A stretch of DNA of 64,000 bases, from contig NZ_PDEQ01000001.1 of assembly GCF_002554795.1 (NCBI RefSeq), positions 806,001 to 870,000 of the forward strand, in the 5' to 3' direction. This document shows, piece after piece, positions 1-8,942 of this stretch. Numbering within the stretch: position 1 is the first letter of the stretch; every line of letters begins with the position of its first letter. A program made the position numbers and the translations under genes. The notes under the pieces were generated by a model. It was not told the origin of the DNA. It saw nothing but the letters and a program-made list of their open reading frames with translations, and ran no database searches. This stretch comes from Longibacter salinarum (GTDB lineage Bacteria > Bacteroidota > Rhodothermia > Rhodothermales > Salinibacteraceae).

Positions 1-2
1 AT

Positions 3-245
3 CCGGATCACGGCATCATCGGCTCACGCGCCGGACTGTTGCAGATGCGCGACTACTTGACGGCTCTGAGCGAGTTCGTCCAGGCAAAACGGGCCGAAGG
101 CGTCGACCTCGGAACGCTCAAGAAGGAAACGAATCTGCCGGGATTCGAGGAGTACTCTTCGGACGACTGGCCGCTGCCACTCGCACAAAACCTGGAAGCG
201 GTGTATCGCGAGCAGATGGGCAATACGCCCGCAACATCTTCCTAA
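3..245 (+). CDS. Metallo-beta-lactamase-fold hydrolase, C-terminal fragment (cut by window edge)
   Basis: The frame is open from the first bases of the window and ends at a TAA at 243-245, so only the last ~80 residues are present and the real start lies upstream. The visible part begins PDHGIIGSRAGLLQMRDYL, which resembles the late metal-ligand loop of MBL-fold hydrolases (PGHG followed by a helix with a DYL-type motif). A TTG/ATG start near 39-45 would give a 66-68 aa protein, but the HG motif sits upstream of it, so I prefer an edge-truncated gene. The family call rests on one short motif; substrate is unknown. It converges with menD. Confidence 0.5.
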   Translation, partial: PDHGIIGSRAGLLQMRDYLTALSEFVQAKRAEGVDLGTLKKETNLPGFEEYSSDDWPLPLAQNLEAVYREQMGNTPATSS

Positions 246-286
246 TCCGATTTCGTTAACCGTAACCGGGCGCTCATTGCACCCTG

Positions 287-2086
287 TTACTGCTTTGCGA
301 GCACCTTCGCGACCGCCTCGGCGCACTGCGTGTCGAGGCGGTCGTGTATGTGGCGATTGTCGTTTCGGTCCGTCTGGACCTCGATGATTGTCGACGTACC
401 CTCGGTTGCAGCACGCCCGCATGCCTCATCGTAGACAGACGCAAGGTCATTCAGCGTCTGCGCCTGAGCCCAGTGCAGACCGAACGCCTCCACGGCACGC
501 GAAAAGTCAACCGACTGCGGAGTGGCGAAATATGACTCGAAGACTGTGTCGTGATCGGAGATAGGCAGAAAGTGAAAGATGCCCCCTCCCTCGTTATTGA
601 TGAGCACGACGACGACCGGATGCTTCTGCAGAAGAGCGAGCGACGACATATCGTGAAGCGCAGCCAGATCTCCGATGACGAGTGTCGCTGGGTCTTCCGT
701 CCCAACGGTACAGCCCGCCGCCGTCGCGATCGTCCCGTCGATCCCGCTCGCCCCCCGGTTGGCCAGCACGGACACCCTCGCTCCGTCCGTATGAGCGTAG
801 CGGTTTGCATCCCGCACAGGCATGCTACTCGCCAGCACGAGAGCATGGGATGCAGGAATCCGTCGCGTGATCAACCGCGCAACGCCGGGCTCAGACAGTC
901 TCGGGGTGTCATCTGCAGCCATTAGCCCATTCTGAAGGGTCTCAGCAACCGTCGTGTCCGCCTGGAGCCACCGCTGGGTCCATTTGCTCGCCCCCTGTCG
1001 CTCGCTTCGCTCAACGAGGCCTGCGCACACAGGAGCAACACGAGCCTCAATGTGGTCGGTTACGCGATGATCAGGGTCGAAGCGCGACGGGTCCGGGCGC
1101 ACGACCGCATACACGGAGGGAGCGGCATCCCGTAGAAGGAGGCGGAGCCGCTTCGAAACAGCACGACCGCCAAAATGCAACACGACCTCCGGTGCCCATG
1201 CGTCACCGGCGTCGCTGTCAGCGAGAATGCTGTCTGCATGGGCGACCCGCGGGGCTGTCCCAGCCGACCCGAGCCGCAATCCGGACGTAATGTCTGGGAT
1301 AAGCGGCCACTGCACGTGCTCGGCGAACGACCGGACCGCTTCCATTTCTTCCTTGCCATCCAGGCGTCCCGCCACGATCAATCCGCGTTCGACGCCCCGT
1401 ACGTGTTGAGCAAGCACATCCATCACCGCTGCTGTCACAGACGGCTGTGCGGTCGGGCGCCGCATCAACGGCTCTCTGGATCCAGCCCACCGCCGCAAGC
1501 GCTTCGAGAGCGTCGGGAGTGGGCCATTAGAGACCGGCTCCAACGGCTTTCGAAACCCCGCATTGAGATGAACCGGTCCCGGAGGAACGCGCATCGCGTG
1601 TGAAACGGCCTCATCTACGGTGGAGAGGACGGCTTCAAGCGGTATGTTGCCCGACGGCGGCGGAAGATCGACAAAGTGCCGCGGATACGACCCGAAAATG
1701 TCCACCTGGTCAATCGTCTGGTTCGCGCCAGATCCCCGCAGTTCCGGTGGCCGGTCGGCCGTCAGGCAGAGTAACGGGACGCCATCGACGGAGGCTTCGA
1801 CGACGGCGGGCAGACCGTTCGCCACAGCCGTTCCGCTCGTCGTGATCCACCCGGCCGGTCGCCCCGTCGCGCGACCGTATCCGAGGGCAGCGAAGGCCGT
1901 CCCCCGTTCATCGACGTGCACGACCACCTGCGTATCCGGATGCTCGGCAACGGAGACGGTCAACGGTGTCGAACGCGAGCCCGGAGCGACGAAAAACGTA
2001 TCTATGCCGCAGCGGACGAGCTCTTCGACGATGCTTCGAGCCCAGAGGTACGTCGTATTCTCGGCGTCGAGCGGGGAACGAGTCAA
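287..2086 (-). CDS. menD: 2-succinyl-5-enolpyruvyl-6-hydroxy-3-cyclohexene-1-carboxylate synthase (MenD)
   Basis: Thiamine-diphosphate enzyme that condenses isochorismate with 2-oxoglutarate (losing CO2) to SEPHCHC, the second step of menaquinone synthesis, in the cytoplasm. The 599 aa length is close to the family norm. The N-terminal domain shows APGSRSTPLT (about 34-43), the TPP-activating glutamate in HVDERGTAF (E60) and TSGTAVANG; the C-terminal domain has the GDL...INNEGGGIF cofactor-binding segment (about 468-505). The start is a TTG at 2086, 66 bp after the menF stop; it keeps the normal N-terminus of the family. It is the last gene of a probable minus-strand operon with menF, a histidine phosphatase and a membrane protein. 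Confidence 0.96.
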   Translation of the reverse strand: MTRSPLDAENTTYLWARSIVEELVRCGIDTFFVAPGSRSTPLTVSVAEHPDTQVVVHVDERGTAFAALGYGRATGRPAGWITTSGTAVANGLPAVVEASVDGVPLLCLTADRPPELRGSGANQTIDQVDIFGSYPRHFVDLPPPSGNIPLEAVLSTVDEAVSHAMRVPPGPVHLNAGFRKPLEPVSNGPLPTLSKRLRRWAGSREPLMRRPTAQPSVTAAVMDVLAQHVRGVERGLIVAGRLDGKEEMEAVRSFAEHVQWPLIPDITSGLRLGSAGTAPRVAHADSILADSDAGDAWAPEVVLHFGGRAVSKRLRLLLRDAAPSVYAVVRPDPSRFDPDHRVTDHIEARVAPVCAGLVERSERQGASKWTQRWLQADTTVAETLQNGLMAADDTPRLSEPGVARLITRRIPASHALVLASSMPVRDANRYAHTDGARVSVLANRGASGIDGTIATAAGCTVGTEDPATLVIGDLAALHDMSSLALLQKHPVVVVLINNEGGGIFHFLPISDHDTVFESYFATPQSVDFSRAVEAFGLHWAQAQTLNDLASVYDEACGRAATEGTSTIIEVQTDRNDNRHIHDRLDTQCAEAVAKVLAKQ

Positions 2087-2152
2087 GACGGAAGCGGACG
2101 GTAGACTGATGGCTGAATAGACGGGCGCGGCGGCGAGACTCGTCGCCTAGCG

Positions 2153-3568
2153 TTAATCGACAAGGCTAAGAAAGTTACCGATCTTCTGCTCGATCTCGTC
2201 CCATTCCTCTTGCGGATCCGACCCTCGCACGATCCCGGCGCCGGAGTACAGCGCCATTTGCGCTCCCCGGATGCGAGCCGACCGGATCGCTACCGCAAAT
2301 TCGGCTTCATCCTTCCCGATCCACCCCACCGGTCCGGCATACCAGCCTCGGTCAAATCCTTCCCGTTCACGAATCGTCTCCAGCGCGCGCTCCGACGGCA
2401 CGCCGCCTACTGCCGGCGTCGGATGCAGTGCAGCGAGAAGTGCCACCGGCGAGACATCGTCGTTTAGCGTCCCCTCGATCCGTGTCCAGATGTGACGCCC
2501 CCCGGACAATTTCATTTCGGTCCGCTGATTCGGGCTGTCGAGCGTCGTGCAGAGCGGCGCCAACATTTCTCGGATCGCATCCTCCACAAAAGCATGCTCC
2601 CGCCGATCTTTATCGCTCGTCATGAGGTCATCTCGCAGCGCTCGATCTTCCCGTGTCGTCTGCGCACGTGAGCGCGTTCCCGCAACCGCTTCGCTGTAAA
2701 CGGTGCAATTCGTTTGGCGAAATAACCGCTCTGGAGAGGCACCGACGAAGGTGCTATCGCCGCCGAAGTCGAACGAGAAATGAAAACAATTCGGCGTCGC
2801 CGGTGCAAGTTGTTGAAGCACCGCGTACGGATCGACGTCTACGTCGTGCGAAAGCGTAGCACTACGCGCCATGACCACCTTTTCCACGGCCCCTGCCGAA
2901 ATACTCTCGAGCACGCCCTGAATGATCGACATCCAGTTTTCCCGAGCGGGCACATCCGTCCGACCCGTAGGCGAAGGGAAACCTGGCGACCTCTGTCGTT
3001 TAGCGGGTAAAAGCAGTCGGTTCACATCGGCAACTACTTCATCAATGTGCTTCACATCTGAAGGGCCGACGATGTTGCAGACGATGTGTTGCTCGGAGCC
3101 CGACTGAATAAGTTCAAAGCGCGGCAACACAAAGCGATACGTGCCGAAGGACTCCCAACCGCGATCCGGGTAATCGTTATTCGTCGCCTGAAACGCATCG
3201 AAGCGCATGCCGCCGTAGTAGCGGGCTCCGTCGGGAAGACTCTGTGCCCGGGCCACGATCGCATCCTCAAGTACATCTGTGTCCACGGCACCGCTTTTAC
3301 CGCTCAAGACCTCTGCAGCCCCGACAGCTGCAACTGACCGATCTGTCCCACGCCCGGCCCAGTAAACGGACGTCTCGAATGCCTGCGACCGCAGGAAGTC
3401 TGCGGTATCGACTCGCTGCTCCACGTCAACGAGAACGCGACGTACGGTACGGTGACCGTTGACGCCCTGAATCGCCGCCCGCACCTGGCGGACCAGCGAC
3501 GATCGAACGGCATCGGCAGCGTCGATCTGCCTCACACGGGAGACGGCAAGTGAATCAGAGGTATTCAT
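2153..3568 (-). CDS. menF: Isochorismate synthase (MenF-type)
   Basis: Converts chorismate to isochorismate, feeding MenD directly downstream. The 471 aa protein has a variable N-terminal half and a C-terminal chorismate-binding domain (about 195-465) with GASPERLF, the EAVAGTRSR segment, HPTPAVGGVP and a C-terminal GAGIVRGSDPQEEWDE motif, all typical of MST-family enzymes. MenF and EntC share this fold; the adjacency to menD argues for menaquinone rather than siderophore synthesis. The ATG at 3568 lies 44 bp downstream of the phosphatase stop, consistent with one transcript. No strong ribosome binding site is visible, as is usual for this lineage. Confidence 0.95.
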   Translation of the reverse strand: MNTSDSLAVSRVRQIDAADAVRSSLVRQVRAAIQGVNGHRTVRRVLVDVEQRVDTADFLRSQAFETSVYWAGRGTDRSVAAVGAAEVLSGKSGAVDTDVLEDAIVARAQSLPDGARYYGGMRFDAFQATNNDYPDRGWESFGTYRFVLPRFELIQSGSEQHIVCNIVGPSDVKHIDEVVADVNRLLLPAKRQRSPGFPSPTGRTDVPARENWMSIIQGVLESISAGAVEKVVMARSATLSHDVDVDPYAVLQQLAPATPNCFHFSFDFGGDSTFVGASPERLFRQTNCTVYSEAVAGTRSRAQTTREDRALRDDLMTSDKDRREHAFVEDAIREMLAPLCTTLDSPNQRTEMKLSGGRHIWTRIEGTLNDDVSPVALLAALHPTPAVGGVPSERALETIREREGFDRGWYAGPVGWIGKDEAEFAVAIRSARIRGAQMALYSGAGIVRGSDPQEEWDEIEQKIGNFLSLVD

Positions 3569-3612
3569 GTTGCGAACTGAGCGATCGAAAAATACGCCGA
3601 GTGATGGCGTCG

Positions 3613-4272
3613 TTATGCGGCCGTAGCCAGGTGGGATGTACAGTTTAGAAGGTCTGCTCGAAACACACCGTCACGGTACACGACCCGGTTCACGCATGTA
3701 TTGGAATGGCCGAGGGTCGACATGTGGGATAGGTCATAGTCCTCGCATATCGAAGCAAGAAGCACGCGAAGGAAGCGCCCGTGCGTCACGGCGAGAATAT
3801 TTCGTCCGCCTTCGACCTCCACGATATGCTGGGCTGCTCGTACTGCGCGCTCCCGCACGTCAAGAATCGACTCGCCCCCATCCACCGCATGGCCGTATTT
3901 CCCGTTCGACCAGAAGGTCTTGATCTCCTCAAGAGAAGAATCTCTGGTGTCCGACGGCGGCTCTCCTTCGAGCACGCCCCATGACATCTCCCTCAGATCA
4001 TCCAGCTGGCACCGTTCAACGGATTCGAGATGCTTCGTTACGATATCAGCGGTCTGTTTTGCTCGGACGAGCGTGCTAGAGTACACCACATCGATCGATT
4101 CTGCCGCAAACCGCCGTCCCAGACGTTGAGCCTGGCTCCGGCCGGTTTCGTTGAGAACGCTGTCGATGCCGCTACCCTGCACGATGCCTTTCCGATTGTA
4201 CTCGGTTTCACCATGCCGGACGAAATACAACACCGTCGCCTCGGGCGGCGTGGGGTCAGTTGTTAGCATCAT
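3613..4272 (-). CDS. Histidine phosphatase family protein (phosphoglycerate-mutase-like)
   Basis: A 219 aa phosphatase of the branch with a phosphohistidine intermediate. RHGE at residues 19-22 supplies the nucleophilic His20, and VTHGRF (about 162-167, His164) supplies the second catalytic histidine. Other family features are the early NxxGxxQG-like stretch after RHGETEYN and a YSSxLxRAxQTA-type segment. Substrate cannot be read from sequence: relatives include cofactor-dependent phosphoglycerate mutases, CobC-like and broad-specificity phosphatases. It sits between a membrane protein gene and menF with short gaps (61 and 44 bp), so it is probably co-transcribed with menaquinone genes. Because a cofactor-independent mutase (gpmI) is encoded elsewhere in the window, a glycolytic role is less likely. 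Confidence 0.88.
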   Translation of the reverse strand: MMLTTDPTPPEATVLYFVRHGETEYNRKGIVQGSGIDSVLNETGRSQAQRLGRRFAAESIDVVYSSTLVRAKQTADIVTKHLESVERCQLDDLREMSWGVLEGEPPSDTRDSSLEEIKTFWSNGKYGHAVDGGESILDVRERAVRAAQHIVEVEGGRNILAVTHGRFLRVLLASICEDYDLSHMSTLGHSNTCVNRVVYRDGVFRADLLNCTSHLATAA

Positions 4273-4333
4273 TCAGCGTGTACAGGTGTCTAGAGCGAAG
4301 TTGTACGACGGCCGTACTCGGGCCGCACGCGCA

Positions 4334-5005
4334 TTAATTTCCCGGCTTGCGCGAATCTCCCCAGCGATCGAGCATCTCGGATGCCATTTCATCGAGTTGT
4401 GGGATCGGCAGTCGTCGGTTTAAAGCAACGCGGATCAGAAAGGCGCGGAGAACCTGGTCGGGCAGCGGGAGCGAGTACATTCGCCGGATGGCAGGTCGGA
4501 GAGCGAATTTCATCCCCTTGTCGACTAGTTGGAACCGTAGTGCGATAAACCCGCTCAGCCCCACGATCACGGCTACCTGTGCGCCCGAGGACGCGAGAGC
4601 GCTCAGAATGAGAACGTAGTAAAGTGCCTGAGCCAGCACGTTCTCAAGATACCCGAGCAGACGTGCGGCGAGCTCGCTAACGAGCGAAGGTCCAAAAAGC
4701 GTCCAGAGTCCGTGCACCCCGAGCATGGCACCAGCTGCCCATACTGGTGACAGCGTCCATAGGAAGATGGGCAGTAACCAGAGCGAGAGCGTACGAGGCG
4801 AACGCAGCCAGACGGACGCCCAGGCGACCAGGGTATCGATGCTCACTGCATCCAAGACGTCTGTAGCGTACGTCTCCAGCTCCTCCTCCCGCACGTGAAA
4901 CCAGAGCCCCTGCTCAGTAAACAAGCCGTAAGGCGTGTCCACGAACGTGCGACCATCCGCGTCAGACGTTGGCTCAGTACCAGAACGTGGACCTGACTCG
5001 GTCAT
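4334..5005 (-). CDS. Predicted integral membrane protein of unknown function
   Basis: A 223 aa protein with an acidic N-terminal stretch of about 70 residues, then several hydrophobic segments (around LWLLPIFLWTLSPVWAAGAM, ALYYVLILSALASSG and VAVIVGLSGFIALRF) and a basic, soluble C-terminal tail ending RWGDSRKPGN. I do not recognise a family. The start was put at the ATG at 5005; an upstream TTG at 5011 would add two residues. It is the first gene of the minus-strand run toward histidine phosphatase, menF and menD. A link to quinone or envelope biology is only contextual. Confidence 0.75.
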   Translation of the reverse strand: MTESGPRSGTEPTSDADGRTFVDTPYGLFTEQGLWFHVREEELETYATDVLDAVSIDTLVAWASVWLRSPRTLSLWLLPIFLWTLSPVWAAGAMLGVHGLWTLFGPSLVSELAARLLGYLENVLAQALYYVLILSALASSGAQVAVIVGLSGFIALRFQLVDKGMKFALRPAIRRMYSLPLPDQVLRAFLIRVALNRRLPIPQLDEMASEMLDRWGDSRKPGN

Positions 5006-5296
5006 AAACAAAACTCGGAAAGTCAGCAGCTAGATGAAGTCCAGTGCACTATGCGAGTCAAGCGTACCCGAAAGCGAAGAGGCAGTTTCAGTATTTTTTG
5101 AAAGATCGAACCGTAAATGCAAGGCTTGGCGCCGCCTTGTCCCAGTGACCGCACCGATCGTGGTCGTAGTGGCGCATATCAGGTCGGTAATCAGACGTTC
5201 TCGTAATCGAACGATGAGCAGGAAGCATGTGGGAAACGCCGCTCTCTTGGCTCTGTCCTTCTCTTTCCATTGCTCTCCCAAAAATGACGGAGCATT

Positions 5297-5758
5297 ATGT
5301 CTCTCGAACGACCGATTTCTGAATTGCTCGAACGAGCCGGCGTCGTGGTATACACGTCTCCCACGACCACGGTGCAGGAGGCCGTCGCGACCATGTCCGA
5401 GCACAATATCGGCTCCATTCTCATTCTAAAAGACAACGAGGATCTGGTCGGCATCTTTTCCGAACGCGACCTACTCACTCGGGTCATTGACGCGGGCCTG
5501 GATCCGGCGTCAACCCCGATCGAAGACGTCATGACGGGCGACGTGATTGTTGTGTCGGACGAGACGTCGCGCGGCGAAGCCCTCCAGATCATGCACGACA
5601 ACCATATCCGGCATCTCCCGGTCGCTGACGAGTCGAACCTGTACGGAGTCGTTTCGCTTCGCGACCTGCTTCAGTTTGAGAAAGAAATGCAGGAGCAGGA
5701 AATCGCACAACTGCGGCGCCTCGTACTCGACAAGCCGTACCCGAGCTACCCTGGATGA
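5297..5758 (+). CDS. CBS-domain-pair protein
   Basis: A 153 aa protein made almost wholly of two CBS motifs (about residues 14-65 and 78-135). Typical segments are VQEAVATMSEHNIGSILI, GIFSERDLLTRV, VMTGDVIVVSDET and HLPVADE..LYGVVSLRDLL. CBS pairs bind adenosyl ligands such as AMP, ATP or SAM and act as sensors; stand-alone proteins like this usually partner with an unlinked enzyme. The C-terminal tail (about 138-153) is polar with no catalytic domain. The gene is divergent from the membrane protein at 4334-5005 across a 291-bp gap and stops 11 bp before the convergent DUF4230 gene. Confidence 0.93.
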   Translation: MSLERPISELLERAGVVVYTSPTTTVQEAVATMSEHNIGSILILKDNEDLVGIFSERDLLTRVIDAGLDPASTPIEDVMTGDVIVVSDETSRGEALQIMHDNHIRHLPVADESNLYGVVSLRDLLQFEKEMQEQEIAQLRRLVLDKPYPSYPG

Positions 5759-5769
5759 GCGTATCTACA

Positions 5770-6513
5770 TCACCGCCCGTCGCCTTCTCCCCTTGGTACC
5801 GACTCGGACTCCGGCGGGCCGGTCGGGGTCAGAACAAAATCGTCCCCCACCCGAAATTGAAAGCTTGGGTTCGCTACGCCCGCGGATTCGAGAGCCGGCG
5901 TCAACATGCTCCGCAGCGCGCGTGCGGTGTTTATTTTCGGCTGCGTCGATGACGCGAGCTGGGCGTTCGCCTGGCGGCGGAAGGTCGCTTCGACACGTGC
6001 AAGAGCATCTCGCTGTACCTCTTCTTGCATGTCCGTCGTGAACATTTTCATCCAACCACTTGATGATGTCCGGACCTCCAGCTGCCGAAGGTCCGGCTCC
6101 ACGCTCTGAACGGACAACTCTGGCACCTGCACCGTGACCCTCCTATCCTCAACCGCGATCATCTCCGAGGTGAGGTCCTTCACGTTGAAACCGTATGACA
6201 CGGTGCCAGGAATGCGAACGCGGACGGACGCGGTGCCAGTGGTGTAAGGTAGGAGTTCCGGCTGCGTGATCTGCAGCATTGATGTCATCCACGACGGCGT
6301 CATAAACGACGTCGAATCAATGTCGATCGTCGCGCTCATATGCAGCTTCCCGGTCACAAGCACAGAGGCCGGCGTCTCGCTCTGTACCGTTGTGACCACG
6401 GTCCGCCGGACCGTCGCTTCGGACGGACCACGGAGCCACCAGACAAATACCGCGGCGATCAGGGCACCGGCGACGATCCCTCCGAGAATGGCGCCACGCT
6501 GCGTAGATGTCAC
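5770..6513 (-). CDS. DUF4230 family membrane-anchored protein
   Basis: A 247 aa protein with one N-terminal transmembrane segment (about 8-27, ILGGIVAGALIAAVFVWWL) and an extracytoplasmic beta-rich domain containing VRIPGTVSYGFNVKDL followed by VTVQVPEL, the pattern of DUF4230 proteins. These proteins are widespread in Bacteroidota and Firmicutes without an assigned function. A helical segment (about 150-200, rich in QEEVQRDALARVEATF) follows. The C-terminal ~20 residues are polar and disordered. The gene converges with the CBS protein and is separated from the DMT transporter gene upstream by about 50 bp, so the two may share a transcript. Confidence 0.8.
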   Translation of the reverse strand: MTSTQRGAILGGIVAGALIAAVFVWWLRGPSEATVRRTVVTTVQSETPASVLVTGKLHMSATIDIDSTSFMTPSWMTSMLQITQPELLPYTTGTASVRVRIPGTVSYGFNVKDLTSEMIAVEDRRVTVQVPELSVQSVEPDLRQLEVRTSSSGWMKMFTTDMQEEVQRDALARVEATFRRQANAQLASSTQPKINTARALRSMLTPALESAGVANPSFQFRVGDDFVLTPTGPPESESVPRGEGDGR

Positions 6514-6562
6514 GGGTGGTCAAGGTTTTGTCATAGGAAATCGACGAGCGCAGCCGAAACGG

Positions 6563-7633
6563 TTACGCCGGGCCAATGCCGAACAACGATTGTACGCGGG
6601 TGAGTAGTTCGGCGTTTGATAGAAGGACGAGTCCGACAACGGCGAGAGCAAGCCCCCAGATGTTCGTCTTTGTCAGGCGCTCACGCCAGAACGCGACGCC
6701 AAGAAGGGCAGCCAGTACGACGATCGAGATGTTGTTAATCGGGAAAACAACCGTACCCGGTAATTGCTCGAGGGCACGGAGAAGAAATTCCAGGGAGCCG
6801 TAATTGATGATCCCGAGGCCGATTCCCCAGACCCATGTTTGCCGGTCCGGCCATACTCCCGTGCGAATGCCTTTCTGTACGACGTAGACGAGCCCGATTA
6901 GAAACGAGATGCCGAATGCGAGGAGGAGAAACATGAAACGGCTGTTATCGGCCCCAAAGCCCTCCTGGAACGTTTTCATGGTGATGTCGACCGCTCCGCC
7001 TGAAAGGAACAGGATAAACAGTGTCCCCAGAACTTTCGCGTTTGGTTCCGGCACGTCGAGTCCTCTTTCTTCCTCTACGAAGACGTCGCTCTCCTCGGGC
7101 GCCCCCTCACCTTCGGATGCTGCCGTTGTTACGTATGCGCCGGCCGTGGCCGGTACGCCCTCATGGACCGGTTCACTGTTCCGAATGGGTTCATCAATCG
7201 CATCAGCGCTCCCATCTGGAGTCTGGGCAATCAGAAAGAACGCCACAGCCGCACACCCCATTCCGATGAGTTGCATCACAGACGGTTCTTCGGCCCAGAT
7301 AAGCCATGAGGCGAGAAACGGAAGCACAACGGACACGCGCATCACGCCGATGGAGAGCCCCATTCCCGCCACATCGGTAGCGACCATCAACATGAAAAAC
7401 CCGAAGATGAGAAGCGCTCCCGTTCCGATCCCGAGCAGGAGAAGTGGACCGGAGAGCGTCAGTCCATCGGAGGCTCCCCGTCCGCCGATCGCGATCAGAA
7501 CCCCGGCCACACCAACGGCAGCCGCGTAGTTGATTGTCAGGAGTGCGGTCCGATCAAGCTGACGCTGCCCCGCCACCTTGAAAATCATCCCAATGGAAAC
7601 GCTACAGAGAACCGCGAGAGATAGATACAGCAT
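6563..7633 (-). CDS. EamA/DMT-family transporter
   Basis: A 356 aa polytopic membrane protein with about ten hydrophobic segments in two repeats, as expected for drug/metabolite transporters. Between the halves lies an unusually long acidic soluble linker (about residues 150-205, rich in E, D and S), longer than in ordinary DMT proteins. The second half ends in a PGTVVFPINNISIVVLAALL-type helix pair characteristic of EamA proteins. The substrate is unknown. I chose the ATG at 7633, which begins directly at the first helix (MLYLSLAVL); a GTG at 7687 would add 18 residues of non-conserved sequence. It lies downstream of the YbbR gene. Confidence 0.85.
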   Translation of the reverse strand: MLYLSLAVLCSVSIGMIFKVAGQRQLDRTALLTINYAAAVGVAGVLIAIGGRGASDGLTLSGPLLLLGIGTGALLIFGFFMLMVATDVAGMGLSIGVMRVSVVLPFLASWLIWAEEPSVMQLIGMGCAAVAFFLIAQTPDGSADAIDEPIRNSEPVHEGVPATAGAYVTTAASEGEGAPEESDVFVEEERGLDVPEPNAKVLGTLFILFLSGGAVDITMKTFQEGFGADNSRFMFLLLAFGISFLIGLVYVVQKGIRTGVWPDRQTWVWGIGLGIINYGSLEFLLRALEQLPGTVVFPINNISIVVLAALLGVAFWRERLTKTNIWGLALAVVGLVLLSNAELLTRVQSLFGIGPA

Positions 7634-7716
7634 GCAGAAAGAGAGGAAAACGCAGAATGAGGAGGGGCGTCTCGTGACGTTAACCACGAGACGTCGTGCA
7701 ATGAGTGACCGTTCGT

Positions 7717-8724
7717 CTACTCGCCTGTGACGAACGTATAGTAGCGCAGACGCTGCGGGAACGGCTTCGGATCGCGAATCTGAAGATCCGAGGGCACCGT
7801 AATTTCCGGCTCCACGAAGCCCGACGTGTCGGAGCGAATTTCTTCGTACGACACCGTCGCAAAGAAGCCAGGGGCCGTTTTCGCTTCGAACGTGTGCTCA
7901 AACAACACCCGATACTTCACGGTGATCACGGAGGGCTCCAATGCAACGAGGTTTTGGTCGGACGGCACGCCGCTTACTTCGACATCGACGCGAAGGGAGT
8001 CTTCGGTGAAGCGACCTGCCTGAGCCACCGCTGCTACGGACGAGATGCTCCTCTCAAGGAGCTGGTCAAGCGTGTCGGAGAGTGGCACCTGTACGCGCAC
8101 AGAGTCCCGCACATCGTCCAGGGTAATCGCTTTCGTTGGCCAGGAGGCGAACGACTCGACAATCGACCGCGCCCCGGAAATGGTCACCGAATCCGGCCGT
8201 AGACGCAAGGGCCCGAGCATTTCGTAGGATCGCGGCATGTCAACGGTCACCTTCGACCGGATCGGAAGTCGACGCTCCGTGCGAGTTTCCGTGGGTACGT
8301 CGATCTGCTGTGGCGAAACACTCACAACCTGAATGTTCTGGGTTTCAGGAACTGCGAGAGCACTGCGGACATCGACGGGCGAGTTGGACACGTCGACCGC
8401 TACCTCCGGGGGATTGAGCCGGAGTAAGATGAGTTGTAGTCCCTGTCCCTTCAGTTCCACACGAACGGCCTCCGGTGGAAGGCTCGTGAGAGCACGATCC
8501 GGCGGCAGGTTGACGACCTGCGTGGGGATATCGATCACAACGGTCCGCTGCTCATCAAGTGTAAGCGTAAGCCACAACGTCGCCGAAATTAAAACGCAGA
8601 CGGCAATGACAAGAGTACGATTCGGGTCTTCCGGCTCATGTTGGCTGTTGCCGGACGTCTGAAACACCTTGCGAAGGCGTTCCCAGAAAATAGGACCTTG
8701 TGAACCGGTATCCGTCGAGGGCAC
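7717..8724 (-). CDS. YbbR-like domain protein (CdaR-like)
   Basis: A 335 aa protein with a cytoplasmic N-terminus of about 38 residues, one transmembrane segment (about 39-57, TLVIAVCVLISATLWLTL) and a periplasmic region of tandem YbbR-like beta domains, recognisable by VVNLPPDRALTSLPPEAVRVELKG and later PDSVTISGARSIVESF. YbbR/CdaR proteins usually sit beside the diadenylate cyclase cdaA and modulate c-di-AMP synthesis; no cyclase gene is adjacent here. The downstream neighbour is a DMT transporter, and a 218-bp gap upstream separates it from the divergent flippase gene. Confidence 0.85.
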   Translation of the reverse strand: MPSTDTGSQGPIFWERLRKVFQTSGNSQHEPEDPNRTLVIAVCVLISATLWLTLTLDEQRTVVIDIPTQVVNLPPDRALTSLPPEAVRVELKGQGLQLILLRLNPPEVAVDVSNSPVDVRSALAVPETQNIQVVSVSPQQIDVPTETRTERRLPIRSKVTVDMPRSYEMLGPLRLRPDSVTISGARSIVESFASWPTKAITLDDVRDSVRVQVPLSDTLDQLLERSISSVAAVAQAGRFTEDSLRVDVEVSGVPSDQNLVALEPSVITVKYRVLFEHTFEAKTAPGFFATVSYEEIRSDTSGFVEPEITVPSDLQIRDPKPFPQRLRYYTFVTGE

Positions 8725-8942
8725 GTCGGGGACAGCAAGTTAGAGGGTCAGCGGTCGAGAATGGGCGGTGAGTCGCGCCGGAATCATGCCTTGCACGCGG
8801 GCTCTCGCGTCTGGTTCGCTTCCGGATATGGGATCCGTGTGCGTGGATGCGGAACACCCTATGAAGCCGGTGTCGCAAATCGCCGTACCGTTGATCTTGC
8901 CGGGCAAGCATTCGTACCATTGGCCGTACCCTCAGGCATCAC

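Noticed and set aside
5120-5145. 15-base string shared with the grpE-dnaJ gap (near 30093-30107)
   Set aside because: A match of this length is expected by chance in a window this long; flanks do not align.
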